Program-made: the position numbers and the translations under genes
Notes under the pieces: generated by a model
Told to the model about the DNA's origin: nothing
Seen by the model: only the letters and a program-made list of their open reading frames with translations
The model's database searches: none
Source: Fomitopsis serialis
Taxonomy: Eukaryota > Basidiomycota > Agaricomycetes > Polyporales > Fomitopsidaceae
Reading direction: 5' to 3'
Assembly (NCBI RefSeq): GCF_022376445.1
Contig: NW_025955062.1
Location: 81,657 to 145,656, forward strand
DNA length: 64,000 nt
In this document: piece after piece, positions 30,824 through 42,173 of the stretch
Numbering within the stretch: the first letter of the stretch is position 1
Layout of the letters: each line of letters opens with the position of its first letter

Positions 30824-33800
30824 GCACGGGTCCTGGATCGCAATACACCGCTGGCGCCGGGGAAGGTCTTTAGGTTAGACTCGGATCGAACAGGCGTACT
30901 GCACGTGTAGATTTCGTAGTCTTGGGACATATCAGATACGGATCCCTACGGGCAACCTACCGATCATGAATGATGAACCTACTTGCTTGCTGAGTAGTGC
31001 ACATCGGTCCCTGTAGCAAACCCACTGACAGTGTGAGGCACGGGTGGCTTTGTCCTATTGTCGTCCATTTGTGCTTAGGCCTATCCGGCGCAGCCATCGA
31101 TCGTCCGGATTGTGGACGGAGCCGAAGGCACGTTGGGTGCCACCGTGCACGGAAAGGCGTGTTACTGGCCGCCCTGCTGCAGGCTTCTGAGACCGAGGTA
31201 TCCAGTGCATGTCCGGGCTAGGGACAAGGTTTCATAGGCGCACTTGTTTCGCACACACGCATTCACGGGTAGCGTAACGATACAGAGCGATCACAACGCG
31301 TCACTCTGATACTGGACATGAGTGAGATAGTCGTGGCTGAAACGGGGAGTGCTCACACCCTCGAGCCGCATGCGGATCCCCTCGAGACGTTCGGTGAAAA
31401 TTGTGCGGGATGTGCGACCGTGCAGACATACGCGGAAACGGATGGCAGGCGAAACGGCTCTGGCTTGTCCGTCATCCAGCAGATCCGATGACCGTGCGGT
31501 GGTGTCCTGGGTCGCGCGCGGTGACACAAAGACAACCCGGTAGCTGGGTTGCCCAATTAGGCGAAGAATGGAGAGACACCTACTGACTGCGACCACAACG
31601 CTGGTCCGTAAAATAAAATTCCGGACCGTTTCGCCTTGACGGACAGTGGGCACTTGGCAGCCCAGGAGCTGATCACAAACAGCAAGCCAGATGGGTACAC
31701 GCGGATTGTATTGTGCAGTAGGTACTCAGGCATGGTGCACGGGATGAGGGCATACATGACTCACCTAATACATCCCTACTTGCTGTAACTGCATGGTGAC
31801 GGAATCATATCGCCATTGATACACGACGACATGTACGGTATAGCTGACAGCGTATGGCCAAAGATGAATGGATCGATGGACCGATATTGTTGTGGCGTGC
31901 ATGCAACATTGGCGCGGCCGGGAGGTCAGCACAAGACTCATGCCGGCGCCCAGAATACATTCATCAGCTGACGCAGGGAGAACACAAGGAGCCGACGGAG
32001 CTGTTCACTCGACCCTGCGGCCGAGCGCGAGATCTTGTTCTCGGAAGATACAGGTGTCTCGCCGAGCGCGGTGAGACGTCGATGCTCATGTAGCGCTCAT
32101 CTTCGGTGAGATAGTGCGCACGAGCTGCAGATATAGGATTTTAGTCTCTTGGACGGGCGTAAGTAACGGCATCCGCTGACAGATCTCTGGCACGGTCAAT
32201 GAGTTGTCTGCCCCCTGTGCAGCGATGTGAAGGTCGAGTAGCATCAAGCTGAGAGCTCAAGCGCTCAACACGGACAACATCGACAAAAACAGGTTACTTA
32301 CACTTCCGTTGCACCTGCGTCGAAGTATATGGCCACTACTTCGCCGTACCGAACAACTGACAGGGACAAACGCCTAATCGCCTCCATGTACCGTGCCCGG
32401 CGGGAGCCTCCTGCGGACTTAACGACGATGTCAGAAGAGAACGACAGCGGAGCTGTTACGGTGATCTTCCGTCATCGGCACAAAGCCTCTGGAGTCTTCA
32501 GGAAGCAAGTGACAATATGACGGACCCTGATACCGGCACCAGCCGTCGTGTGCCAGAAGACTTCCAGTGCTGAAGGTTGAATGGGCACGGATCTTACTGA
32601 CCTACGCAATGAGAAGCGGTTCATCGGCCCCATCCTCGGGCCTCGTTGGCCAGAAAGCGCGGTCCGTTCGTGCGGCCGACAGACTGCCGAGAGTTAAGTG
32701 AAGGCTTCGTGTCTGTTGCGTGAAGGCCAAGAGAAGAGCCGTATTGATGAGCTGTGATAAGGGGCATTGAGCACAGCTCCTTTCGAGACACAAGCAAGGC
32801 GGAGAGCGGCCGTTGTCGGGGCCTCGTTCCATGTCAATCAAGGCTCGGCTAGCGGAGACACGTCTGGAGCGAACAAGACGATCAACACAGCACTAGCGGT
32901 AGGAGCAAGCCAGAGAGCATACTGGATTGCGGGGAACGTATTTCAGGCCGTCGGAGTGCGGAACTTGGGCGGAAGCCACCGTCATGACGAAAGCCCTCAT
33001 TGCCGGAACAACCCATGAGCTTCAATGAATGGGCTGACTTGCTGAATTCTGCTCGCTGTCACGCACAGCCCCCGCGACAAATGCGCGACTTGAGCGTGCT
33101 GGGAGACTCGTAGCGATTGCACCAATTCGGCAACCTGCCCGCGCCTGAGCGATGCACAATCGTGCATTGTGCTACCAACATGCAGCTCACGGGACGGGCC
33201 CAATGCATGGAGCAGATCAGGGTTGTCCGAGCCTAACCAAAGGTAGAGTGCACCTGAGTGCACGGAGGCTCGCATGCGATCGATCGACGGTCATCTTCCA
33301 GTTGAGAAAGGCTTGAGGAGGACAGACACCGCTACCTCACGACATTATCGAATGTGATCTGACCAACCGATTTCCGGAGATACGGACGTGGTCTGTGGTG
33401 GGGATGGGCGGCGCGGAAGATCCTTGAGTCTGTGACGCATGACCAAAGGCGAAGGCAGCGCGGAATGAAATACGAGGTGCTCCCCGGCGGGAGCAGATGA
33501 GCATGCGAACGAGCTACGTCGCTGGCAGGAAGACTGCGAACCTTGTGAGAGACGGCCGCACTGCTGTCGTCACATGAGCGCCAGAACGGCTTTTACGCTC
33601 ACAAGATTGGTGTACTTCTCGGGTGTGACTACAGGGATGTGTCCACGGCGAGCGTTATGCTCTCGGCCGCATTACTTACTGGGCGTCGGAAGTGAACAAT
33701 GGGGTGCGTGGCAGGCCACAAGCCGCCTGTGGACTGCTATTCGGATCATGGGCGACGCGGCTGCGAACGCTAGCCTTGCTGGGCATGGATGCAGGAGTTG

Positions 33801-34662
33801 CCATGTGTGGCCGTGTTCGCGACGGGGCCGCTGCGGAAGGTGATTGAGGAGATAGGACTGCGAGGCTCTGCGAGGGAGGTGTGTCCCGGGCGCGAGGGCG
33901 TCTGTATTAGGCACTCGATCAGGCAACGGGGCAGTGCACGGTTGCCTAATGCGTGCGCGGCGCGTGGCATGTGTTTGCGCGCGCGACGGAGATATGCGCA
34001 GACGACGGGTGATGGCGAAGCGGGCGCAGGCACTGGGAGTGCTCGGGGGACGGAGCGCGCTGCCCGGCCACAGAACATCGCTCGCCAGCGGACGCCAGCG
34101 GGGGCAGGGTGACGCTGCTCGCCGCCTCGTGGGGTTAGGCGCAGCGAAGCGTTGAGAATCTGAAACGGAGATTGCGCGGAATACCTCCTCGGATAACCGG
34201 TGGCTGCCGAAGGATGTTACTCAAAAGTTTATTGCCTCGCGCCCGCGTCCGACGCCGGAGAAATGGAACAAGGTCCGCGGCGGCAGGGCAGGTGGCCGGC
34301 GCGGAAGGGGCAGGTCGCGGCTGGCACAGTGGCCCGCGGTGGGCAGGAGCAGGCAGGAGCCTCCGTGGGCGAGCGGGGCCATCACGGGGCAGGTCGTCAA
34401 GGACGGGCTACCGATGGCATCGTAGCAGCCGGATCATTGAGGCGCACAGGTACACGAGCTATCAAGTCACAGGCGGCATTTTCTGCGATTTCGGTGAGTC
34501 GATAACATCTTATCGGCACAACACTCGCCGTGACATATATTCCTCTTTTTAGATCGTCTGCAGCCCGACTGGGGCCATATGAACACGGGACCCAGACATG
34601 TCGCCCGAGCCCATCCCTTAAATCCTCCTCCGTCCCAACCCCCATGTAGCCCGAATTTCTCC
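30824..34662. other. 3.8-kb stretch without a recognisable gene
   Basis: Only short overlapping frames occur on both strands, none with a domain, transposase motif, reverse-transcriptase motif or signal peptide I recognise. I could not find long terminal or inverted repeats by eye. It is by far the longest such stretch here and could hold decayed transposon sequence, a long non-coding RNA or a gene broken beyond recognition. The last 100-200 bases should contain the promoter of the Zn2Cys6 gene. Confidence 0.5.
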
Positions 34663-36392
34663 ATGTCCGCACGCGTCGCCCGCTCTCCCCCACCCAATGC
34701 ACTCGCGCACATCCTCGCCCCACGATCGCCCCGACCCCGCCAGGGGTCCCCGCCGCCAGGTGATCCCGACTTCTCTCCTCCCGCCCGGCTGCTCTCTCAG
34801 ACAACCTTGCCGCCTATCCGGGCACTCCATCCAGGCCTGCCACTCCCACCCCCGCATCCTCAGAGCCCCACCGCGTTCACCGGCTCAGGATACACTCGCC
34901 TGCACTCTCCGAGCTATCCCGTCGCGTCGGGAAGCGGCCTCGGTCAGTGTCCTCCGCGCGTCCCGTACGTCCATGATTCTAACGCCGGACATCCCGCAGG
35001 CCTTCGCCGATCGGTGGACGAGTCCGACCCCGAGGGCGACTCGCAGGAACCACCGAAGAAGAAGCGTCGCCGCCAGGCCCTCAGCTGCACAGGTGCGGGT
35101 CTCTCAATTAGAGTTGCTCCGTGAGATTGATCTGACGGCACACGCGTTCCTCGCGCGCACTCTTCAATCATTCTTCCTCCATTCCCATCTCTACTACGGA
35201 CCCCGCGGATATCGATGCGGGCACCTTAGAATGCAAGCGGCGCAAGATCAAGTGTGATAGGTCGGTGTCTATCTCATCTCCGTCTTGGTTTCGGTTCTGA
35301 TTATGGATAATCCTCCCACTTGCAGGGCACAACCCTGCGGCCCATGCACCCGGCGCGGGGAGCCTCAGAAATGCCAGTGGCACATCATCGAGCCCATGTT
35401 AGTACTTCTCGATCCCTATCACTTCCTGCCCTGATGGTGCCCGACCAGGGAGAAGTACGTGACGCGCGCCGAATATGACGATCTCAAGACCAAGGTGGTC
35501 GAGCTCGAGGCTATGGTAAACCGTCTAACTGCTGGCTCGTTTACCGTCCCGCCGATACGGATGGTTGCGCCCGCTGGCCCTGTTTCATCAGCTCCGGTTC
35601 CACGCGTTGAGCCAATTCAAGGAACAGCCATAACGCCATATCATGCGGCGCCGCCTCCATCAATGCCTCCGTCGCTATACCATGCCATGCCTCCCAGCCG
35701 TCCGATCCCAACTCGCGGCGAGTCCTCTTCTCACCTTCACAGGCACAACCGGCAGGTAGTGGCTCACAGTCCGTCGTCCTCGCGTCCGTCCACATCACAA
35801 GGATCCTCTGTCCACACTGCAGCTGCGGCATCGCCTGTAATGGAGCCGCCGTACTATCCTACTAGCCCACATGCACCTTCAAGCATGCCGTCCACACCTG
35901 TTGCCGGATCATCAGGGCCCGTGTCCTCTCGGCGAGCCTCGCTGTCTGTCGCGGCCATTACCAACCCGAGTCCCAGTGCCTCCTACCACCCTGAGTCCCG
36001 GCCCCAAGCCCGCCAAAAAAATTCAGCGCGCAGACGCCTCTACCGCCGGGTCGGCGTCTGCGCCGGGATCAAGTACATTCAGGCTCGGCACAGGCGTCGC
36101 ACTCGACCCACCACCTCCCGCACCACCACCACGATCTCCTCCGCTCTCCCACCGTCGCGAAGCAGAGGGCTTCCCTCATTCCGGCATAGCGCGCCAGCCG
36201 CAGGTATATTTCGCTTCAAGGCCTCCATCGCGCTCACAGCATGTGCCTGGGCCGTATCCTTATTCATCTGCTGCGACGCCTCATTTGTACGGTAGCCGAC
36301 CCCACAGCCCTCTCAGCGGCATGGCTTCCGATGACAGGGACCTGTCGGTACGCTCCCGGTTGCCTCGGCAGGACCACGAGGGGCGGCGTTGA
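34663..36392 (+). CDS. Zn2Cys6 transcription factor with Pro-rich flanks
   Basis: A Pro/Ser-rich first exon (from MSARVARSPPP; an in-frame ATG at 34579 exists) ends with an acidic patch, a basic nuclear signal PKKKRRRQ and LSC. The zinc cluster is completed over two introns: a 31-base exon gives ECKRRKIKCD and the next RAQPCGPCTRRGEPQKCQW, so the six Cys are spread over three exons. A linker and short coiled coil follow (EYDDLKTKVVELEAMVNRL). The rest is disordered Ser/Pro/His sequence. The frame changes near the A7 run at 36015-36021: upstream is read as ASYHPESRP, downstream as KPAKKIQRADAST to the stop at 36392. No fungal_trans domain is seen. Its targets cannot be inferred. Confidence 0.82.
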
Positions 36393-37158
36393 TCAGTCTC
36401 ATGAATCAATTTTGAAATTCAGTTCCTGCGGCGTAGTGTTACATCTGTGGCTAATAGTTACATTGCAAACCCAGTAGTATAGTGCGAAGTCCCTACCTAA
36501 CGTGTAACCCCCTGTTCATCTGTCTTGTACTGGTACTGTCGTCGTGTCATCGGTCGTATATACCCCTACTCGTAACTTTATTACATTTGTCGACTTGTAG
36601 CCCCTGTTCATAGGATGAAATGCTCGTAATATAGTCACTCATACCGGACCACGTTCTCGGGCCTGCATCGCCGCCTAACCTGCAGTTGGATTCTTCACGT
36701 CGTGAGGCCCACCGGCGCTCAGTTACAGTGCCACTACAAGACAGCGTGTAGGTCAAGGCAATGATCATACATATTCTGGTTACTACGATACATCTCGAAT
36801 ACTCATCACTGGCGTACTGGCGTATCAATGGAATGCATGGGCGACGAATGGCTGCATATAGCATAGGGGGTCGGGGAGAGATCATGGCAGTCATGCACCT
36901 GGTGCGCTGACACCTGCGCCCGCGCTGGAAGCATAGCATAGGCTTCGCTATTGAGCGGACTTGCCATCAGGCACGTCATACGCGGCGTTCAGCAACATGC
37001 CAAGCCCTGCCAGCGAGACGACGTTCCCCACAGCCCGGAGATGGAGGAACGGGGATAATAGCAAGACGAAGCAACGGCGAAGGGCGTTCAAGGCAACACG
37101 ACAAGCGACGGCCAGTCGGCCACGATCGAAGGCGATACGCCTGTATCTCGCCGAGGTA
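36393..37158. other. Convergent 3' spacer before UPF1
   Basis: No gene is supported. It lies between the stops of the Zn2Cys6 gene (+) and UPF1 (-) and must contain both 3' untranslated regions. Confidence 0.4.
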
Positions 37159-40100
37159 TTAGAAGACGGTGACGCCAGATTGAGTCCCGGTGTACTGCGA
37201 CTTCATGTCGTCCATGTCAGTGCCGTCGTCCTGGCTCTTATAGTCGTACTGAGACAGACTGCCCATGTCGGAGGCTCCTGTGGTCGATGAGAACGACGAG
37301 CGGCGCCGGAGTCTGTCAGACTGCGAATAAGCCATGCTGCTCGCCGAGCGGTCTGAGGGCCCGATGGCGCTGCCAATGACGCTCGCGGTGTCGGTACCTC
37401 CCGTCCCAACGTCCTGCGAGATGATAGAACTGGCGTAGCTCCCGTAGGTGCTCCGCTTTGCGCCATTTGGACGCTGCACGCCCGGGCCGAAGGCACCACT
37501 GGCGGCAAACATGGGCAATCCTGACGAATATGTGGCCTGGGAGCGCAGAGATTGCACGTCCGACGGTATGTAACCCAGGGCGTCATGTGTACGGTAGAAG
37601 CTAGCGTCAAAGCGGCTCGGGGTGCCGGATCGGCGACCTGTAGAAGAAGCATCAGATACACACGTCAATCTACGTACGCGGAGATATAAGCGCACCGTCA
37701 CCAGTTAAGCCATTACCCAGATAGTCACGAGCACTAGTCTCGTGTCTGCGGAACTGGTCCATGGCCTTCGAAAGTGTGCGCCGTGGCTTGCTGAATTGAA
37801 TCATGCTGGGCTGCAAGTTACTCAAAGGTCCTTCGACGAGGCAATTCTTCTCCTTGTAGTGCGTCAGCAGATAGTGCCAGAGCGGATGCTGTGGGATTGA
37901 ATGAGAAGATGTACGGCACTATATACAGCAGTCACCCACCTTGCTCAGAACCTTCGGATTACCGAGAATGACGACACCATATTTAGCGCGGGTGAGGGCG
38001 ACGTTGAGACGTCGTGGGTCGTTGAGGAAACCGATGCCCTGGTGCTCATTGCTTCGGACGCAACTGAGGATGATGTAATCCTTCTCCCGTCCTTGGAAGG
38101 CGTCAACGCTGGCGACTTCGATCTCCTTGTACAGATCCTTCTTCAAAGACCCGTTGAACTGCATGTAGTTGACAATGTACGAGCGTTGACCCTCATACGG
38201 AGTTACAACTCCGATTTGACTGGGGACGACGCCGGACTTGAAGAACTTTGTAACGATCTTCTCGACGTTCGACGCTTCGGTCCTGTTAGGCGAGCATGGC
38301 TTAATTGACGGGCGTACGTAAAGGGCGCGTCACATACCTATTCAGGAAAGAGGTTCCACTAGACGAGATCTCCTCTTGGCCCAGGTTCTGATAGAAGAAC
38401 ATCGGCGTGTCAGGAACGGGCCACGGAAAGTCAACATTTTTTCTCAGACGCTCCGGAGCCGTAACTCCGTTCTGCAGCGTCCCTTCGTAGAACATATTTG
38501 ACGGGAACTCCGACAAGCAAGGGTGCATGCGGTATTGCACTTGCAGACGGATCGGCCGATTGCCCAGGACGACCAGACGTTCGAAGAGTGACTGCGTGAG
38601 TCCCGCGCGGGCCGCTTTCTTGTTCATGATGACCGGACCCAGTTGCTGCGTTCGAACGTGAGCACTCCACGATGCGCGGAGGGAGAACCCGAACACTTAC
38701 CTGGTGATCACCGACCAGGACGACCTGCTTGCACCCGAGAACCAGAGGAATCATACATTCTGCATGGATGCGGAATTAGCACCTCTTTCGCCGCAGCCAA
38801 TGAGAGCGGAAATACTTACCGGGCTCCGCGGCCTGAGTCGCTTCGTCGATAAGCACTGTGCGGAACTTCAGCTTGCTGAGACGCGGATCGCCGGCGCCCA
38901 CACAGGTGCAGCAGATGACGTCAGCGGCGGTCAGGATCTCCTTCTCGCACTGTCGAATCAACGTCTTGTACTTCCTCTCGTCGTTGGAACTCAGCTCGCC
39001 CTGCTCGGTCTTGAGTTGAATGAGCTTCTGCAGCTCCACGTGTGTCGTGTTATTGGCAACCTGCTGATGCAGAGTCAAGAACGAGACAGACGAGTCCAGT
39101 GCCTCGCGCGACTTGGCCGTCAAACGAACGACTTTGAGGCCAGTGGCGTGAATCTTCTCGGTCAGCTGGTCGACTGCGACGTTTGAGGGTGCGCAGACGA
39201 GGACTTGGCCGGGATTCATCTTGGCAAGATGATATACGATGGAGGCCGAGGTGACCGTCTTGCCCGTGCCCGGGGACCCTGAATCAAACTGATGGGCTTC
39301 TGCAGGACGCTCTTGACGGCATACATCTGCGAGTGGTTGAGTTCCGGAAGACCTGGCGCCGAGAAGCGCTTCGGCATCTGAGTGCGGAGTACTTGAGGTT
39401 CCAATTCGTGTCCGAGTAGTTTGTGATACTATGTCTGCGTCAATATACGGCATACCAACTGTAAGCGGGGTGAAACGCTCACGATGTATCCGCTGACGCT
39501 CTTCTCGTCTACAGCAAATGTCTTCATGGCTAGTTGCATCCTGTCGAAACTCGTTGATTTCCAGACGAAGTCCGCAGTGAAATTGTGTGTCACGTCCAGA
39601 GGTACGCCCTCGGACCTGCGAAGCTCTAACCCAATCTCGTCTGAGACATCTGGGAAGTGTTAGAATGAGTGACAAGTGGATCACAACCAAACTCACTGTT
39701 CGGGATCTTGATGACATGCCCGTCGCCTTCCCAAGGCTTGTGAAGTTGACCGGCGTACCTGAGTCGGAGCTCGTCACCAACCGCCAATCGCACTTCGCCA
39801 CTCTCTAGCTTTGGCAGACAGAACCACGCCACACGTTTCTGGTTGAGACCGAGGTCCCAGCGAACAGAGATGTCCGTCTGGGTCTGGGACTCTTTGAGAC
39901 GTTTGTCATAGTCTGCCTCGATCTTCACCAAAGGGCCGAATATGTTCTGATACTGATATGCGTCTTCGTACCGTAGAAGGATGGGCTGGGGTTCATCATC
40001 TACCCCGGGCTTCTCGAGATCTTCAAGTGTCGCACTCGCATTCTCGCGCCACAGGTCTTCGAGGCGATTGATCTGCTGGAAAGAAATTTGACGAGACCTG

Positions 40101-40873
40101 AGCTGCTCGGTCTCGCTCGGGGGCTTTACGAGCCAAGACAGGAAGGAGCGATCGTCAATGAGTGGTGCCCAGAGAGCTGCATTCCACGATATGTCCTTGT
40201 TTATGGCTGCGCAAGGTTGGCTGACAAGGCAATATCAATAAATGACGGTAGTCACACGAGATGATACGTACCGACACAGCAACACGACGACGGTATCGCT
40301 TTTAGCGGGGATGAAGCCAAGCATGAATACATTCTTGCTACCGCAATTGTAGCATTCGGGAACAGTTTCTCCAAGGGGGCTTTCCGCATGGAGAATGACC
40401 TCCTTATGCTTCGCGCGGACAAGGTGATTGACAATATGCGAGGCTGAAGTATTTCCGCGCGAGTTACAGAACCACTTTGAACAAACGAGGCATTTGACGA
40501 CGGAGGCCGGCGAATGTATCCCGCAGTAACTACGAATACAAGCGTTAGAACAAGCATATAGACGCGTGTACATATTTCACTCACCTGCAGGCGTGCGGCG
40601 GTAAATCGACCTGACCCTCGTCTTTCAAATCGTCCAAAACCGCATCAAATCCTCGTCCGTCCGCACCACTCCAGTGTGTAGTACATGGTTTGGATGCCCA
40701 TTTGAAGGTGCATAAGACCGGTCGTCCGTGAGAGACAAGCTTTCCAGGTCTACCGATACCTGACTTTGGCTGTTGGTATTGGCGGTGTATATGGACGAAG
40801 TGTCGTCCACGATGCCAATGCCGCCGCCGTATGACGAGGCAGATTCATACTGAAGATTATCAAACGAATCCAT
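37159..40873 (-). CDS. UPF1: UPF1/NAM7 RNA helicase of nonsense-mediated decay
   Basis: UPF1 is the ATP-dependent SF1 helicase at the centre of nonsense-mediated mRNA decay. From [17 protein letters not shown] (40873) comes the Cys/His-rich domain ([53 protein letters not shown]), then [16 protein letters not shown] and the 1B region ([17 protein letters not shown]). Helicase motifs are PISLIQG plus [114 protein letters not shown] and [13 protein letters not shown]. The frame breaks exactly in the Walker A run at 39272-39275, where four bases stand for five, surely an error in an essential motif. The tail is Ser-rich with several SQ/TQ sites, as in animal UPF1. Confidence 0.95.
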
Positions 40874-41141
40874 AGCGAAAAGGAGAGAGATTTGGCGGTG
40901 TAAGCAGAAAGTACAGAGGTGGTTTGAGTCAAGTTGTGGGTGGCGGGACCGTGTTCGCGCACCTCTGCTTACGAGTTCGCGCGCCATGCAAATATCACGT
41001 GATACCCCACGCTCTGCCCTCGATCGAGTCTGTAACTGAAGCACTTCAAGCAGTCAAGCAAGCCAAAAGCAAACTCGTCCGCTACCAGAATTGCGTACGC
41101 CGCGGACATCCCAAAGCACCCAGACTCAGACAGCTTGTACA
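40874..41141. promoter_or_regulatory. Shared upstream region of UPF1 and HYPK
   Basis: The two start codons are 268 bases apart and divergent, so both promoters lie here. I see no convincing TATA. A plus-strand frame (40924-41433) crosses it but shows no motif. Confidence 0.5.
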
Positions 41142-41538
41142 ATGTCCGTGTTGTCGAGGAGTAACGGTCGTCCCGAACCAGAGGTTATTGTCAATGTGTG
41201 TTACCTTCCTCTTAGTACTCAATGTAACGCTCGATTGGAAAATGCCAGTTCGCAGATGGGCACGCTTACTCGAAAGGCAAGATGGAGGAAGCATTTCGGA
41301 ATGGGTTTCTAGACAAGCCCGCAACGAAGCCCAAGGAAAGCACGACGTCCAAGCGGGAAGACGTCGATCTGCTGGTAAGCCCCTACCGCGAACGGCACAC
41401 GCAGGTTACAAGTCTCACCGCATCGAGTCATAGGTGCATGAGTTGGAGATCACTCGAAGTCAGGCAGAGAAGCTATTGATCGAGAAGAATGGCGATATAA
41501 AGCTTGTCCTACAAGCATGGATAGAGCCCACTGTATAG
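41142..41538 (+). CDS. HYPK-like NatA cofactor (UBA-like domain)
   Basis: HYPK binds the ribosome-associated N-terminal acetyltransferase NatA (Naa10/Naa15) and modulates it. Three small exons join in frame: MSVLSRSNGRPEPE, then FADGHAYSKGKMEEAFRNGF with a Lys/Thr-rich linker to KREDVDLL, then VHELEITRSQAEKLLIEKNG and DIKLVLQAWIEPTV before the stop. The order (short disordered start, DG-YSKGKMEEA helix, KREDVDL, three-helix UBA-like end) is that of fungal HYPK. At about 78 residues it is slightly shorter than many. Introns begin GTTATT (unusual at position 4) and GTAAGC. The alternative is an unrelated NAC-alpha-type UBA protein. Confidence 0.72.
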
Positions 41539-42173
41539 ACGGTGTTTCTTCAGTCTACTCACGTTCATTCTACATACCATGGACTACTCATGAGTCCCAC
41601 CTTGACCGGGCACATTCTCAAACGAGACTTGCGTCCACAACAAAAGCTGTCATGGTCATACCCTTGGCAGGTTGCAACTACGTATGACATCCTAATCCGT
41701 ACAATGACTCGAACATCTAACGGAAGACGTCCCACCAGTACTGACACTAATATCACAGAAAACATCGTGACAGAGCCCGACAATATGCACAAGATATAAC
41801 TGAAGAGACCGTAATGCGAGGAACACGACTAAGTGAGTATATGAAAGACGTTCGAGGAGCGGTATCGTCATGGAGGTATGTGTGTGTGCGTGAGAGTAGG
41901 TCATCGTCTGCGATGCCCCATGTTTCGAATCCGCGGTCGTGTTGGTGTCTCTTCGTTTGACGGTGGTAGACGAGCTATAGTCGACGGGCCCGCACCACTA
42001 CCACCGACGAGCAATGGGGCAGCCAGTCTTGCGGCTGGCGCGGCAGGATCATCATCCTCGAATGGCGATGCCGACATCACTGACGCACGGCTAGACGGCC
42101 CCGGACCCTCCACTTCCGTTGGCGTGTGCATCCAAGTCGCCATAACGTCCTCTTCCTCTGCATCATGTTGTGT
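41539..42173. other. Convergent 3' spacer between HYPK and the Cdc4 homologue
   Basis: No gene is seen. The plus-strand frame at 41878-42180 is the Ser/Ala-rich shadow of nothing I recognise, and minus-strand frames are short. Confidence 0.4.
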
